Positions 7,214 through 14,723 of a DNA stretch of 15,529 nt are shown in pieces. The notes below the pieces were generated by a model. It was given only the letters and a program-made list of their open reading frames with translations, was not told the origin of the DNA and made no database searches. Every line of letters begins with the position of its first letter. Position 1 is the first letter of the stretch. Source of the DNA: Caldilineaceae bacterium (GTDB lineage: Bacteria > Chloroflexota > Anaerolineae > Caldilineales > Caldilineaceae); the NCBI GenBank assembly GCA_028819675.1, contig JAPPKT010000413.1, positions 1-15,529 on the forward strand, read 5' to 3'. The translations under genes were made by a program, and so were the position numbers.

Positions 7214-8212
7214 TCACGGTTCCACCAGGCGGATGCGAGGGTCGAGCCAGGCCAGGGTCAGGTCGGCGAGGAAGTTGCCGACGACGAGGGCGCCGCTCAG
7301 GATCACGAGAATGCTGCCGGCCATGTACATGTCTTCGGAGAAGAGGGCGCTCAGCAGGAGGGGACCGACTGTGGGCAGGCCGAGTACGAGGGCGGTGATG
7401 GTCTCGCCGCTGATCAGGCCGGGCAGACTGAGGCCCAGACCGCTTACAACCGGGTTGAGGGCGACGCGCAGCGCATGGCGGGTGATGACACGATTTTCGC
7501 TCAGGCCCTTCATGCGTGCTGTTTGAATGAAAGGCTCGCCGAGGGTATCCAGCATCTGGGCGCGGACGACGCGGATGGTACCTGCGGTGCTGGAGAAGCC
7601 GACGATAAAGGCGGGCAGCCAGAGATGCTTGGCGAGGTCGAGGACTTTTGCCGGCGACCAGTCGGCCGTGATGTATTCGGGGGAGAAGAGGCCGCCGATG
7701 CTGGAGGCGTTGAAGACGGTGACGGCCAGAAAGATCAGGATGAGGGCCAGCAGCATGTTGGGCAGGGCCAGCCCCAGGAAGCCCAGCACGGTAAACAGGT
7801 AGTCGGCCCAGGAGTACTGCTTCATGGCCGAGTAGACGCCGATGGGCAGGGCCAGCGCCAAGCTGAAGACCATGGCGGCAAAGGAGATCACGAGTGTCAG
7901 GACGAGGCGTTCACTGAGCAACTCGTTCACATCGGCACGCATGGCCATGGAGTAGCCCAGGTCGCCGCGCAGCAGGCCGGACATCCAGCGAAGGTACTGG
8001 ACATAAACGGGTTGATCGAGGCCGTAGCGTGCACGCAGGCCAGCCAGCGCCGACTCGATCTGTGCGCTCGACAGGCGTTGCTCCTCCAGCTGCGATTCGA
8101 GCAACGTGAGGAAGTCGCCGGGCGGCAACTGGATGATCACGAATCCCAGAATCGAGACGAGCCAGAGGGTAATCAGCATCTGCACGCCGCGGCGCAGAAC
8201 AGCTCTACCCAT
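7214..8212 (-). CDS. dppB: Opp/Dpp-type importer permease (DppB-like)
   Basis: A 332-residue permease of normal family length. Membrane segment 1 is at about 11-29, followed by the extracytoplasmic loop with RYGLDQPVYVQYLRWMSG and GDLGYSM (64-89), a hallmark of DppB/OppB. Five further hydrophobic segments follow. The EAA coupling loop lies around 229-254 (FIQTARMKGLSENRVITRHAL), and the C-terminus ends LAWLDPRIRL, a common ending in this family. AGGGGG just upstream of the ATG serves as the ribosome site. It lies 75 bases after the binding-protein gene, and the gap is mostly filled by a strong stem-loop, so permease synthesis may be lower than binding-protein synthesis. Confidence 0.94.
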   Translation of the reverse strand: MGRAVLRRGVQMLITLWLVSILGFVIIQLPPGDFLTLLESQLEEQRLSSAQIESALAGLRARYGLDQPVYVQYLRWMSGLLRGDLGYSMAMRADVNELLSERLVLTLVISFAAMVFSLALALPIGVYSAMKQYSWADYLFTVLGFLGLALPNMLLALILIFLAVTVFNASSIGGLFSPEYITADWSPAKVLDLAKHLWLPAFIVGFSSTAGTIRVVRAQMLDTLGEPFIQTARMKGLSENRVITRHALRVALNPVVSGLGLSLPGLISGETITALVLGLPTVGPLLLSALFSEDMYMAGSILVILSGALVVGNFLADLTLAWLDPRIRLVEP

Positions 8213-8231
8213 TGCGGCCCCCTGGACGGCG

Positions 8232-8278
8232 GCCAGTGGCTAGTGGGGTCGTGCAGTACGAAGCCACCAGCCACTGGC
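8232..8278 (-). other. Strong stem-loop between Opp-type binding protein and DppB genes
   Basis: Arms at 8232-8246 and 8264-8278 are 15 bases each and pair along their whole length in minus-strand RNA, with a single G-U pair, around a 17-base loop. No U-tract follows on the minus strand, so it is not a standard rho-independent terminator. Its place directly after the binding-protein stop (ten bases away) fits a 3' mRNA-stabilising or partial attenuation element. Confidence 0.7.
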
Positions 8279-8287
8279 ATGCATTGT

Positions 8288-10225
8288 CTATTGCTCGTAG
8301 TACCACTGCTCGAAGCGCAGGTACTCACTTTCACCCTGCGAGATGGCCGCCGGCGTGACCTGGCCGGGCACATTTCGCAGATTGGCGTTGATAATCAGGA
8401 TCGCCGGGGAGTTGGCGACCGTACCGATCTGGAAGAGCTGATCGGCCAGAAGCACTCGATAGTCGTGGAAGGCCGCTTGCGCCTCGGATTTGTCCATTGA
8501 CTGGAGCGCCAACTGCTGCAGCTCGGCGAGCTCCCTCAACTTGCCCTGCGGCTCCACGCCGCGGCGTTCATCTTCCCCGGCCGACTCCAGCCAGTCGTTT
8601 GTGGCGCGGGCGAATTGGCGCAGCGCCATGCCGTAGCGCCAGTAGCCGGTCCAGCCGCCGGTGCTGGGGTTGAGCCTGATCTGCCAGTCGTTGGCACTGA
8701 GCAGCTCGCTATGCAGCTTTCTCTCCACCGGTTTGGCGGCGACGCGCAGGCCGATTTCGCGCCAGTTGTCCATGGCGATTTCGGCGGTCTCGTCGGAGCC
8801 GATGCCCCAGCCCGAGCGGAACATCAGAGTAATGGTGAGCTGGCTGCCGTCGGGGAAGGTGCGCAGGCCGTCCGAGTCGCGCTGGTCAAGACCGATGCCG
8901 TCCAGCAGCGCGTTGGCCGCGTCGGGATCGCGGGTGGCGTAGGCGCCGTCTATGGCTTCGTCAAAGACGCCTGGGGGGCTGAAGCCGTGACCGGGCCGGC
9001 CGAGGCCGAGGTGGATCGACTCGTTCATCAGCTCGCGGTCCAGGGCCAGGGAGAGGGCGCGGCGGAAATCTGCAGTGTGCAACAGCTCTGAGATTGCGGC
9101 ATCGCCGATGTAGTTCTGGTTGATCATGAAGGTCTGGCGGCCGTTGAATACGTCGTCAAAGAAGGTGATCTGGATGCCAAGCTCTTCCTCTTTCTCTTTG
9201 AAGACGGGGAAGTCGCTGGGACGCACGACACGGAATAGGATATCGGTCTCACCGGCGAGTGTTTTGGCCTTGAGCAGTTCGGCGTCGCCATCGTATTTGT
9301 CGAGACCCTCGATGTAGTCGATGTAGGGGAGCTGGTTGCCCTCGGGGTCGACGCCGAAGTAGTAGGGGTTGCGTTCAAAGAGGACGTACTGCCCCTCTTT
9401 GTAGTCGACCGACTTCCAGGCGTTAACGGTTGGGGCGTTGGGGTCTCTGACGATCCACTGATTCTGGTGGAGGACATCGCGCAGTTTGTCATACTCTTCC
9501 TGTGCGTTGTCGGCGGCGGTGTCGTTGTAATCCGGGTGGAACTGTTTGAAGTAGTGTGCGGGCAGGCCGTAGAATCCATAGCTCCAGGCGCCGCGCGAGC
9601 TCACCAGGAAGGCAGGCCGCGGCTCGGCGAACTCGAAGCGGACGGTGGAGTCGTCGACCTTCACCACGGTGTCGGTTTCGGTGTTCATGCCGGACACGCT
9701 GTAGGGCTGCACGTTGTACTTGGACTGCACAATGTCGTTCCACCAGAAGAGGATGTCATCGGCGCCGTAGGGATGGCCGTCCGACCATTTCATCCCCGCG
9801 CGCAGATGGAAGGTGATGCTGGTGAAGTCTTCGGCCCAGTCCCAGCCCATGGCGACCTGGGGCATAAAGGTGTCGCGATCGTTGTGGAGGCGCTGCAGAA
9901 GGCCCTGCTCGAAGAAGACATCCCAGGCATGGGGCCCGCGCAGGGTGCCGCCATACTGGCCGATGGAGTCTTCAGGCTGGAGTACGAGCACATCGGCAGG
10001 AAGGCGTTCTTCAAGAGGCGGTAGGGTACCGGCCTTGACCATTTCGGCCAGCATCGGCGCTTCGGGGCCGGCCATCTCGGCGGCGGGGGCTTCTTCGGCG
10101 GCGGGCTCAGCCGCGGGTTCGGCCGGCGCAGGGGCAACAGCAGGCCCACAGCCTGCCAAAATCATGGCGAATACGGTGACTACGGATAGCCAACTGAAAA
10201 CACGGGCTTGTCTGTGGACAGTCAT
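8288..10225 (-). CDS. Family 5 extracellular solute-binding lipoprotein (Opp/Dpp type)
   Basis: A 645-residue SBP_bac_5-type binding protein. The N-terminus is a lipoprotein signal (Arg at 5 and 8, hydrophobic core, lipobox ILAGC with the lipidated Cys at 26). A Pro/Ala/Glu-rich linker of about 30 residues follows, typical of surface lipoproteins in Chloroflexota-like genomes. The mature part has IGQYGGTLRGP, the SITFHLRAGMKWSDGHPYGADDI signature of the family at roughly residue 140, and FRRALSLALDRELMN, where the ligand pocket is built. GAGGAGG (10232-10238) six bases before the ATG fixes the start. Family 5 proteins bind peptides, nickel or oligosaccharides; with glycosidase-like neighbours an oligosaccharide is plausible here. 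The 113 bases upstream hold no gene; I see only a weak TACACT as a possible -10, so this gene may rely on read-through from the dioxygenase gene. Confidence 0.95.
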   Translation of the reverse strand: MTVHRQARVFSWLSVVTVFAMILAGCGPAVAPAPAEPAAEPAAEEAPAAEMAGPEAPMLAEMVKAGTLPPLEERLPADVLVLQPEDSIGQYGGTLRGPHAWDVFFEQGLLQRLHNDRDTFMPQVAMGWDWAEDFTSITFHLRAGMKWSDGHPYGADDILFWWNDIVQSKYNVQPYSVSGMNTETDTVVKVDDSTVRFEFAEPRPAFLVSSRGAWSYGFYGLPAHYFKQFHPDYNDTAADNAQEEYDKLRDVLHQNQWIVRDPNAPTVNAWKSVDYKEGQYVLFERNPYYFGVDPEGNQLPYIDYIEGLDKYDGDAELLKAKTLAGETDILFRVVRPSDFPVFKEKEEELGIQITFFDDVFNGRQTFMINQNYIGDAAISELLHTADFRRALSLALDRELMNESIHLGLGRPGHGFSPPGVFDEAIDGAYATRDPDAANALLDGIGLDQRDSDGLRTFPDGSQLTITLMFRSGWGIGSDETAEIAMDNWREIGLRVAAKPVERKLHSELLSANDWQIRLNPSTGGWTGYWRYGMALRQFARATNDWLESAGEDERRGVEPQGKLRELAELQQLALQSMDKSEAQAAFHDYRVLLADQLFQIGTVANSPAILIINANLRNVPGQVTPAAISQGESEYLRFEQWYYEQ

Positions 10226-10338
10226 TTCGTGCCTCCTCTTTTTCAGTGTAGCCTAGTGCGTTGCGATCAGTCCGCGATTCTCTTGCCCTCCTTTGCAAGG
10301 TTGTCACCAGTGGGGGGACCATCTCGATATACCGAAAA

Positions 10339-11187
10339 CTAGAAACTGAACAGTTGCGGCCAGTAGGCGCCATTGAATTTGTCGCCGTATTGTTTGCCGA
10401 GGCGCTGCATTTCCTGGGCGCATTTGTGGTTGTCGGCGTGGTCGCCGGTTTTGCGCCAGAGGCAGGCGTCGGCCTGGATGTGGATGGCGATGGCGCGGCG
10501 GTGCTGGCGGTGGGCGTGGTTGGGGCCGGAGCCGTGCAGGGTGAGGCAGTGGTGGAAGCTGACGCGGCCGGCTTCGAGGTAGATGGGGGCGGTCTGGTAG
10601 TCGGCGTCCGCGGGCATGTACTGGCGGATGACGCGTTCCTGTTCGGTCATGTCGTAGCGGCCGAAGTGGCTGTACTCGGCGTGCCAGCCCCACTTGTGGC
10701 TTCCCTTGACAAAGTACATGGTGCCGAGCTCGGGGTTGACTTCCTGGAGCGGGATCCAGGCTGTGAGCATCTGGGGCCGGTCGCTGCTGCGCCAGTAGTT
10801 GTAGTCTTGGTGCCAGGCGACGTTGGCGGACTCGTGACCGCCGGCCGGTTTCGTGAGGATCTGCTCGTGCCAGAGGCGTACGGCGGGCGTGTCGAGGAGC
10901 TGGGCGGCGAGCTGGCCGATGCGCGGGTTAATGACGGCTTCGGCGAGGATGGGGTTGCACCAGTGGGAGTTGTCGACTTTGTGGAGGGCGTAGGGGTCGT
11001 CGCCGGGGCTCCAGAAGCGGGCGAGGGGTTCGCGGCCGGTCTCATAGCGGCCGGCGTTGACTTCGTCGACTGCGTAGGCCAGTTCTTCGCGCTGGTGGGC
11101 GTCGAAGAGTTCGGGGCCGAGCCAGTAGCCGTCTTCCTGGAAGCGGGTGCGTGCCTGCTCGTCAATCTCCAGTTCGGCCAAAGTCAT
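10339..11187 (-). CDS. Phytanoyl-CoA dioxygenase (PhyH) family Fe(II)/2-oxoglutarate oxygenase
   Basis: A 282-residue cytoplasmic oxygenase of the PhyH family, which couples 2-oxoglutarate decarboxylation to hydroxylation of a substrate. The iron facial triad is visible as H126-x-D128 (VAWHQDYNYW) and H218 (LTLHGSGPN). Arg230 or Arg231, about a dozen residues later (HRRAIAIH), is placed to bind 2-oxoglutarate. MYFVKGSHKWGWH at 157-169 is the usual GSH segment. GGAGG (11196-11200) eight bases before the ATG supports the start. It lies 43 bases after the second sugar permease gene and 113 bases before the Opp-type binding-protein gene, so it joins two transport modules. Bacterial PhyH proteins act on many substrates; phytanoyl-CoA itself is unlikely here. 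A modified sugar, betaine-like or phosphonate-like compound is possible, but nothing in the sequence decides this. Confidence 0.92.
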   Translation of the reverse strand: MTLAELEIDEQARTRFQEDGYWLGPELFDAHQREELAYAVDEVNAGRYETGREPLARFWSPGDDPYALHKVDNSHWCNPILAEAVINPRIGQLAAQLLDTPAVRLWHEQILTKPAGGHESANVAWHQDYNYWRSSDRPQMLTAWIPLQEVNPELGTMYFVKGSHKWGWHAEYSHFGRYDMTEQERVIRQYMPADADYQTAPIYLEAGRVSFHHCLTLHGSGPNHAHRQHRRAIAIHIQADACLWRKTGDHADNHKCAQEMQRLGKQYGDKFNGAYWPQLFSF

Positions 11188-11230
11188 ACTCCATACCTCC
11201 AGTAATGTGTGCAGTCCCTGCCCTGCGGCG

Positions 11231-12124
11231 TCAGCCCTTGAGCCCGGTCAGCGCGATTCCCTCGATAAAGTAGCGTTGTAAGAAGAAAAACAGCAGCACG
11301 ACCGGCAGCACCATCATAACCGAGGCGGCCATCAACTGCTGCCATTCGACGGTAGCCTGGGTCTTGTAGAAGTCCTGCAGGCCCAGGGCCAGCGGTTTTT
11401 TGTCCTGGCTGTTGATATAGATGAGCGGCCCGAGGAAGTCGTTCCAGGTGAATTGGAACTGGAAGATGGCGACGGTGGTCAACGCCGGCTTGGAGAGGGG
11501 GAGCATGATGCGCCAGTACTGGCCGAACTCCGAGCAGCCGTCGATGCGGGCGGCGTCGAAGAGCTCCTGGGGGAGGCTCATGAAGAACTGGCGGAGCAGG
11601 AAGATGAAGAAGGCGTTGCCGAGGAAGGCGGGTACCCAGAGCGGCCGCAGCGTATCGACCCAGTCCAGGGCGCGGAAGACGAGGAAGAGGGGGATCATGG
11701 TGACGTGGGCGGGCAGCATCATGGTCGCCAGGAGGACGGCGAAGAGCACGCGGCTGCCGGGGGCGCGGTAGCGGGCGAAGGCGTAGGCGACGATCGAGCA
11801 TGAGAAGAGAACGCCGAGCACGTTGAGGACCGCCAGGTAGAGCGAGTTGAAGAAGTAGCGCACGAGGGGGACGGCCTCGAGCGCATCGCCGTAATGTGTC
11901 CACTCGACGGGGGAGGGGATGAGGGCCGGCGGCCAGATGAAGAGCTGCGCGTCGGTCTTGAGCGAGGTGATGATGAGCCAGTAGAAGGGGAAGGCGAAGA
12001 AGAGCCCGCCGACGAGGACGACGCCGTGGACGGCGAACGTCTCGATCAGACGCATTGTCCGATAGATGCTGAACGGGGGCGCGGTGCTTAGCTGGGCCTC
12101 GCCCACGCCTCTATTGACCGCCAT
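11231..12124 (-). CDS. CUT1-type sugar importer permease (MalG-like)
   Basis: A 297-residue membrane permease of the carbohydrate uptake (CUT1) group. It has six hydrophobic segments starting at about residue 28 (FAVHGVVLVGGLFFAFPFYW). The MalG-type SLKTDAQLF follows segment 1, and the EAA coupling loop is ELFDAARIDGCSEFGQYWRI near 185-205, followed by MLPLSKPAL. FQFTWNDFLGPLIYI is another characteristic stretch. Its start overlaps the end of the preceding permease gene by 14 bases and GAGGTGG (12132-12138) lies seven bases upstream, so translation is coupled and the two permeases should be made in equal amounts. It would pair with the MalF-like subunit and an ATPase encoded elsewhere. Confidence 0.94.
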   Translation of the reverse strand: MAVNRGVGEAQLSTAPPFSIYRTMRLIETFAVHGVVLVGGLFFAFPFYWLIITSLKTDAQLFIWPPALIPSPVEWTHYGDALEAVPLVRYFFNSLYLAVLNVLGVLFSCSIVAYAFARYRAPGSRVLFAVLLATMMLPAHVTMIPLFLVFRALDWVDTLRPLWVPAFLGNAFFIFLLRQFFMSLPQELFDAARIDGCSEFGQYWRIMLPLSKPALTTVAIFQFQFTWNDFLGPLIYINSQDKKPLALGLQDFYKTQATVEWQQLMAASVMMVLPVVLLFFFLQRYFIEGIALTGLKG

Positions 12125-13016
12125 AGTGAACCCACCTCAGGCTCAGCCGGAACTGGATATAGGTCAGGACGACGATAACGATGAAGAGCAGCCAGGCCAT
12201 GGCCGAGGCGTAGCCCATTTTGAAATAGTTGAAGGCGTGGCGGTAGAGGTAGAGCACGTAGAATAGGGTCGAGTCGGCTGGGCCGCCCTCGGTCATGATG
12301 TAGGCCTGGGTGAAGACCTGGAAGCTGTTGATGAAGCCTATCACCACTACAAAGAAGATAGCTGGTGAGATCATCGGAATGGTGACGTGCCAGAACTTGC
12401 GCAATCTGTTGGCGCCGTCGAGTTCGGCGGCCTCGTAGAGATGGGTGGGCACGCCCTGGAGCGCGGCGAGAAAGATGACCATGTTGATGCCGACGCCGGT
12501 CAGGTTCATGACCACGAGGCCAGGCTTGGACCAGGCGGGGTCGCCGAGCCAGTTCGGGCCCTTGATGGAGAGGAAGTAGAGGAGCGTGTTGATCAGGCCG
12601 AAGCGGGGTTGCAGCAGCCAGATCCAGAGTATGGAGACGGCGACGAGAGGCATGATGGCGGGCACGTAGAAGGCGGAGCGGAGGAAGGAGCGCCCGCGCA
12701 GGTCGCCGCGGTTCAGGACCATGGCCAGCCCGAGGCCGGCGGCCATTGAGGTCGGGACAGCGAGGGCGGCGTAGTAGGCGGTGTTCCAGATGGAGATGCC
12801 GAGCAGATTGTCGTCGAACATGGCGCTGTAGTTGCTGAGGCCCATGAAGCGGGTCGGGAGCAGGACGGAGTAGTTGGTCAGGCTGAGCCCGAAGGACGCG
12901 ATCATGGGGCCAAGGTAGAAGATCAGGAAGCCCAGAATCCACGGGGAAGCGAAGACATAGAACCAGAAGGTCTCGCGAGCCCGCAAACTTCTGAGAATGG
13001 CCGGTCTTTTCACCAT
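12111..13016 (-). CDS. CUT1-type sugar importer permease (MalF/UgpA-like)
   Basis: A 301-residue permease starting at the ATG at 13016. The frame is open further upstream to 13205, but that part is Arg/Pro-rich, overlaps the binding-protein gene and lacks family similarity, so the shorter start (MVKRPAILRSLRARETFWFY) is chosen. Six membrane segments begin at about residue 17. Family features include LSLTNYSVL after segment 1, FLRSAFYVPAIMPLVAVSILW, the EAA coupling loop HLYEAAELDGANRLRKFWHV followed by TIPMISPAI, and YIMTEGGPADST, a close match to the GGP segment of MalF-type permeases. GGGGCG about ten bases before the ATG is the only ribosome-site candidate and is weak. A stem-loop occupies the gap to the binding-protein gene. 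It forms a heterodimer with the MalG-like subunit. Confidence 0.93.
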   Translation of the reverse strand: MVKRPAILRSLRARETFWFYVFASPWILGFLIFYLGPMIASFGLSLTNYSVLLPTRFMGLSNYSAMFDDNLLGISIWNTAYYAALAVPTSMAAGLGLAMVLNRGDLRGRSFLRSAFYVPAIMPLVAVSILWIWLLQPRFGLINTLLYFLSIKGPNWLGDPAWSKPGLVVMNLTGVGINMVIFLAALQGVPTHLYEAAELDGANRLRKFWHVTIPMISPAIFFVVVIGFINSFQVFTQAYIMTEGGPADSTLFYVLYLYRHAFNYFKMGYASAMAWLLFIVIVVLTYIQFRLSLRWVHYGGQ

Positions 13017-13098
13017 TGTGCCGCGCCCCAGCAGAGGAAGAGAGTAGGCATTTGCGACCGCATCGGCGGCGCGGCTGCAAAGCCTGGGAGGAGAAAGA

Positions 13099-13133
13099 GT
13101 GGCCAGCGGCAGACAGGCGGCCGCCGGCCACTG
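13099..13133 (-). other. Strong stem-loop between sugar binding protein and first permease genes
   Basis: Arms at 13099-13111 and 13121-13133 are 13 bases each and pair fully in minus-strand RNA, with one G-U pair, around a nine-base loop. It is GC-rich, begins 11 bases after the binding-protein stop and has no U-tract. Placement and design match the stem-loop after the other binding-protein gene, suggesting the same job of protecting the binding-protein message or limiting read-through. Confidence 0.7.
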
Positions 13134-13144
13134 ACCACAAGATT

Positions 13145-14515
13145 CTAAACTGATGCCCAGAAATCGTCCAGCGCCTTCTGCACGATTTCCTGCATGTCGG
13201 CGCAAGCTTCCTCCGGCGTCTTCTGGCCGTAGAAGACCCAGTCACGGCCGGTGCCGGGGTAGGTCCACAGGTCCTGGATTTCCTGCCCGACCGGAGTGAT
13301 GGGCCGGAAGTTGGCGTAGTTCATCGACTCGTTCGCCAGGCGACGCAGATCGGGGAAGGGCGAACTGTTGATGACGTCCTCGTCGAGCGCGGCTGCGATC
13401 AGACAGGGGATGTTCTGGTAGCGCAGCGTGTGCGCGATCTGGGAATCAAGCCCTGCCAGGAAGTTGAGCAGCTCGAAGGACTCTTCAAGGTTTTGGGCGC
13501 CGGCGGGGATGGCCAAGCAGAAGCCGCCGGCAAAGCCGGTATACTGGTCCATCATGCCGCGGAGGCGCCAGGGCGCGAGGCCGAAGTTGAGGTCCTCGTA
13601 GTAGCGGGCGAAGTTGCTCAGGTTCCAGTCGCCGCTGACCATCATGGCGAGGCGGCCGGTGCCGAAGGGGCTAAAGCCGGCCACGGTCGGCCAGCCGGCA
13701 CTGAACTCGGAGGCCACTTCGATGCCGCCGACGGCGTTGACACAGTCGTACTGCCACTGCATCGTTTCGACCAACAGGGGGTTGTCCAACCAGGCGGTGC
13801 GCTCATCCTTCATGAACTCGGCGCCGTTGGCCCAGGCGTAGACATAGTCGCCACCATTGCCGTAGCCGAGCATCTGGCTGGGGATGAAGCCCATGACCTC
13901 GACGGCGCCGTCATCGTTGGTCTGGGTGAGCTGTTCGGCGAGCCCGATCATGGCCTCCCAGTCCTGTGTGGGCGGCGGGTCGTCGGCTTCGAGACCGTGT
14001 TCGGCGAAGATGTCCTTGTTCCAGATGATGAAGCGGCCGTCGGTGTTGAAGGGGATGGAGTAGACTTTGCCGTCCCAGACGCCTTCAGCCCAGGTGGCGG
14101 GGAAGTAGTCGTCGGCGTTGATGCCGTACTGGTCGACAAAGTCGTCGAGCAGGGTGGCGCCGCCGCGCCCGGCCCAGCCGGCCATGCGGAAGCGGTCCTG
14201 GCGGGTGATGTGGGGTGCGGCGCCGCCGGCGCTGGCGGTCATGAGCTTGGGCGTCATTTCACCCCATTTGAAGGTCACGAACTCGATGCTGACGCCGGGC
14301 ATCATCTCCTGGTACTTCTCGATCTGTTCCTCGGCCCAGTCGGCTGCGCCTTCCGACCAGAATTCCAGATTGACGGCCTCCATTGGCTCGTCGGCTGCTG
14401 CGCCGGTATCCTCCATCGCCGGGGCCGCGGGTACACAGGCTGCGGCCATTGCCGCGCCGATACCGCCGGCCGAGTACTGCAGGAACCTACGTCGCGAGAG
14501 AGTGCTTGTCTTCAT
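13145..14515 (-). CDS. Sugar ABC importer binding protein, Tat-type lipoprotein
   Basis: A 456-residue family 1 (SBP_bac_1-like) binding protein. The start at 14515 is chosen because AAGGAG lies eight bases upstream and the N-terminus is then a twin-arginine lipoprotein signal: SRRRFLQYSAGG, a short hydrophobic stretch, and AAAC with the lipidated Cys at 27. The open frame continues to 14746 but crosses a terminator and a promoter. A Pro/Ala/Glu/Asp linker follows, then VNLEFWSEGAADWAEEQIEK with the usual first strand and helix, WDGKVYSIPFNTDGRFIIWN in the hinge region, FGTGRLAMMVSGDWNL and GGFCLAIPAGAQNLEESFEL, all standard for this family. Tat export suggests that it folds before export. 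It is the first gene of the CUT1 module and has its own promoter. Ligand is likely a sugar or sugar derivative; identity unknown. Confidence 0.94.
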   Translation of the reverse strand: MKTSTLSRRRFLQYSAGGIGAAMAAACVPAAPAMEDTGAAADEPMEAVNLEFWSEGAADWAEEQIEKYQEMMPGVSIEFVTFKWGEMTPKLMTASAGGAAPHITRQDRFRMAGWAGRGGATLLDDFVDQYGINADDYFPATWAEGVWDGKVYSIPFNTDGRFIIWNKDIFAEHGLEADDPPPTQDWEAMIGLAEQLTQTNDDGAVEVMGFIPSQMLGYGNGGDYVYAWANGAEFMKDERTAWLDNPLLVETMQWQYDCVNAVGGIEVASEFSAGWPTVAGFSPFGTGRLAMMVSGDWNLSNFARYYEDLNFGLAPWRLRGMMDQYTGFAGGFCLAIPAGAQNLEESFELLNFLAGLDSQIAHTLRYQNIPCLIAAALDEDVINSSPFPDLRRLANESMNYANFRPITPVGQEIQDLWTYPGTGRDWVFYGQKTPEEACADMQEIVQKALDDFWASV

Positions 14516-14523
14516 GGGAGTCG

Positions 14524-14529
14524 CTCCTT
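14524..14529 (-). promoter_or_regulatory. Ribosome binding site that decides the sugar binding-protein start
   Basis: AAGGAG on the minus strand, eight bases before the ATG at 14515. No comparable site precedes the longer open frame at 14746, so the Tat-signal start is preferred. Confidence 0.85.
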
Positions 14530-14587
14530 GTTGAATCGGTGGACAGTTGGAAATTGCGTTTGCCGGATTCAATTGCTGCACGCTGGG

Positions 14588-14603
14588 AGCATGCAGACAT
14601 GCT
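14588..14603. promoter_or_regulatory. Palindrome in the leader of the sugar importer, possible operator
   Basis: AGCATG-CAGA-CATGCT is a perfect 6+6 inverted repeat with a four-base spacer, about 100 bases downstream of the promoter -10 and about 70 bases before the start codon. It could be a repressor operator or a small hairpin. No regulator gene is in the window, so assignment is tentative. Confidence 0.35.
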
Positions 14604-14699
14604 AAGACGAAGCGAGAGTCGGGCCAGACTTCTGTGCCCCGCAGACAGAAGGGAGCGGGACATTCCCTGTCCTGGGCGCTATCTTCGCGCTTTGGCAAG

Positions 14700-14708
14700 A
14701 TTATAGCA
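14700..14708 (-). promoter_or_regulatory. Extended -10 promoter for the sugar importer block
   Basis: The minus strand reads TGCTATAAT: a perfect TATAAT -10 with the TG extension one base upstream. No good TTGACA lies 16-18 bases further upstream, which is acceptable for extended -10 promoters. It sits just downstream of the terminator of the preceding gene and gives a leader of about 180 bases. A GCGC-GAAGATA-GCGC inverted repeat lies around the expected start of transcription and may be a regulatory site. Confidence 0.7.
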
Positions 14709-14723
14709 TTCAGTTGTGGGCCC

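Noticed and set aside
7193..8500. Long open frame (435 codons) on the plus strand opposite DppB
   Set aside because: Its Gln/Gly/Glu-rich composition is the antisense of membrane-protein codons; it spans two clear genes and a hairpin.
10266..10300. CTTGC-loop-GCAAG hairpin as a terminator after the dioxygenase gene
   Set aside because: The stem has only five base pairs and no U-tract follows; it is too weak to call.
10261..11205. Open frame (314 codons) on the plus strand opposite the dioxygenase gene
   Set aside because: Gly/Val/Ala-rich antisense shadow; the minus strand carries the full HxD...H iron motif and a ribosome site.
13017..13205. In-frame extension of the MalF-like permease gene to an ATG at 13205
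   Set aside because: It overlaps the end of the binding-protein gene and the stem-loop, and encodes an Arg/Pro-rich sequence with no family similarity.
13430..14605. Long open frame (391 codons) on the plus strand opposite the sugar binding protein
   Set aside because: It is a shadow of the high-GC minus-strand gene: Gly/Ala/Val/Asp-rich composition, no recognisable domain, no ribosome site.
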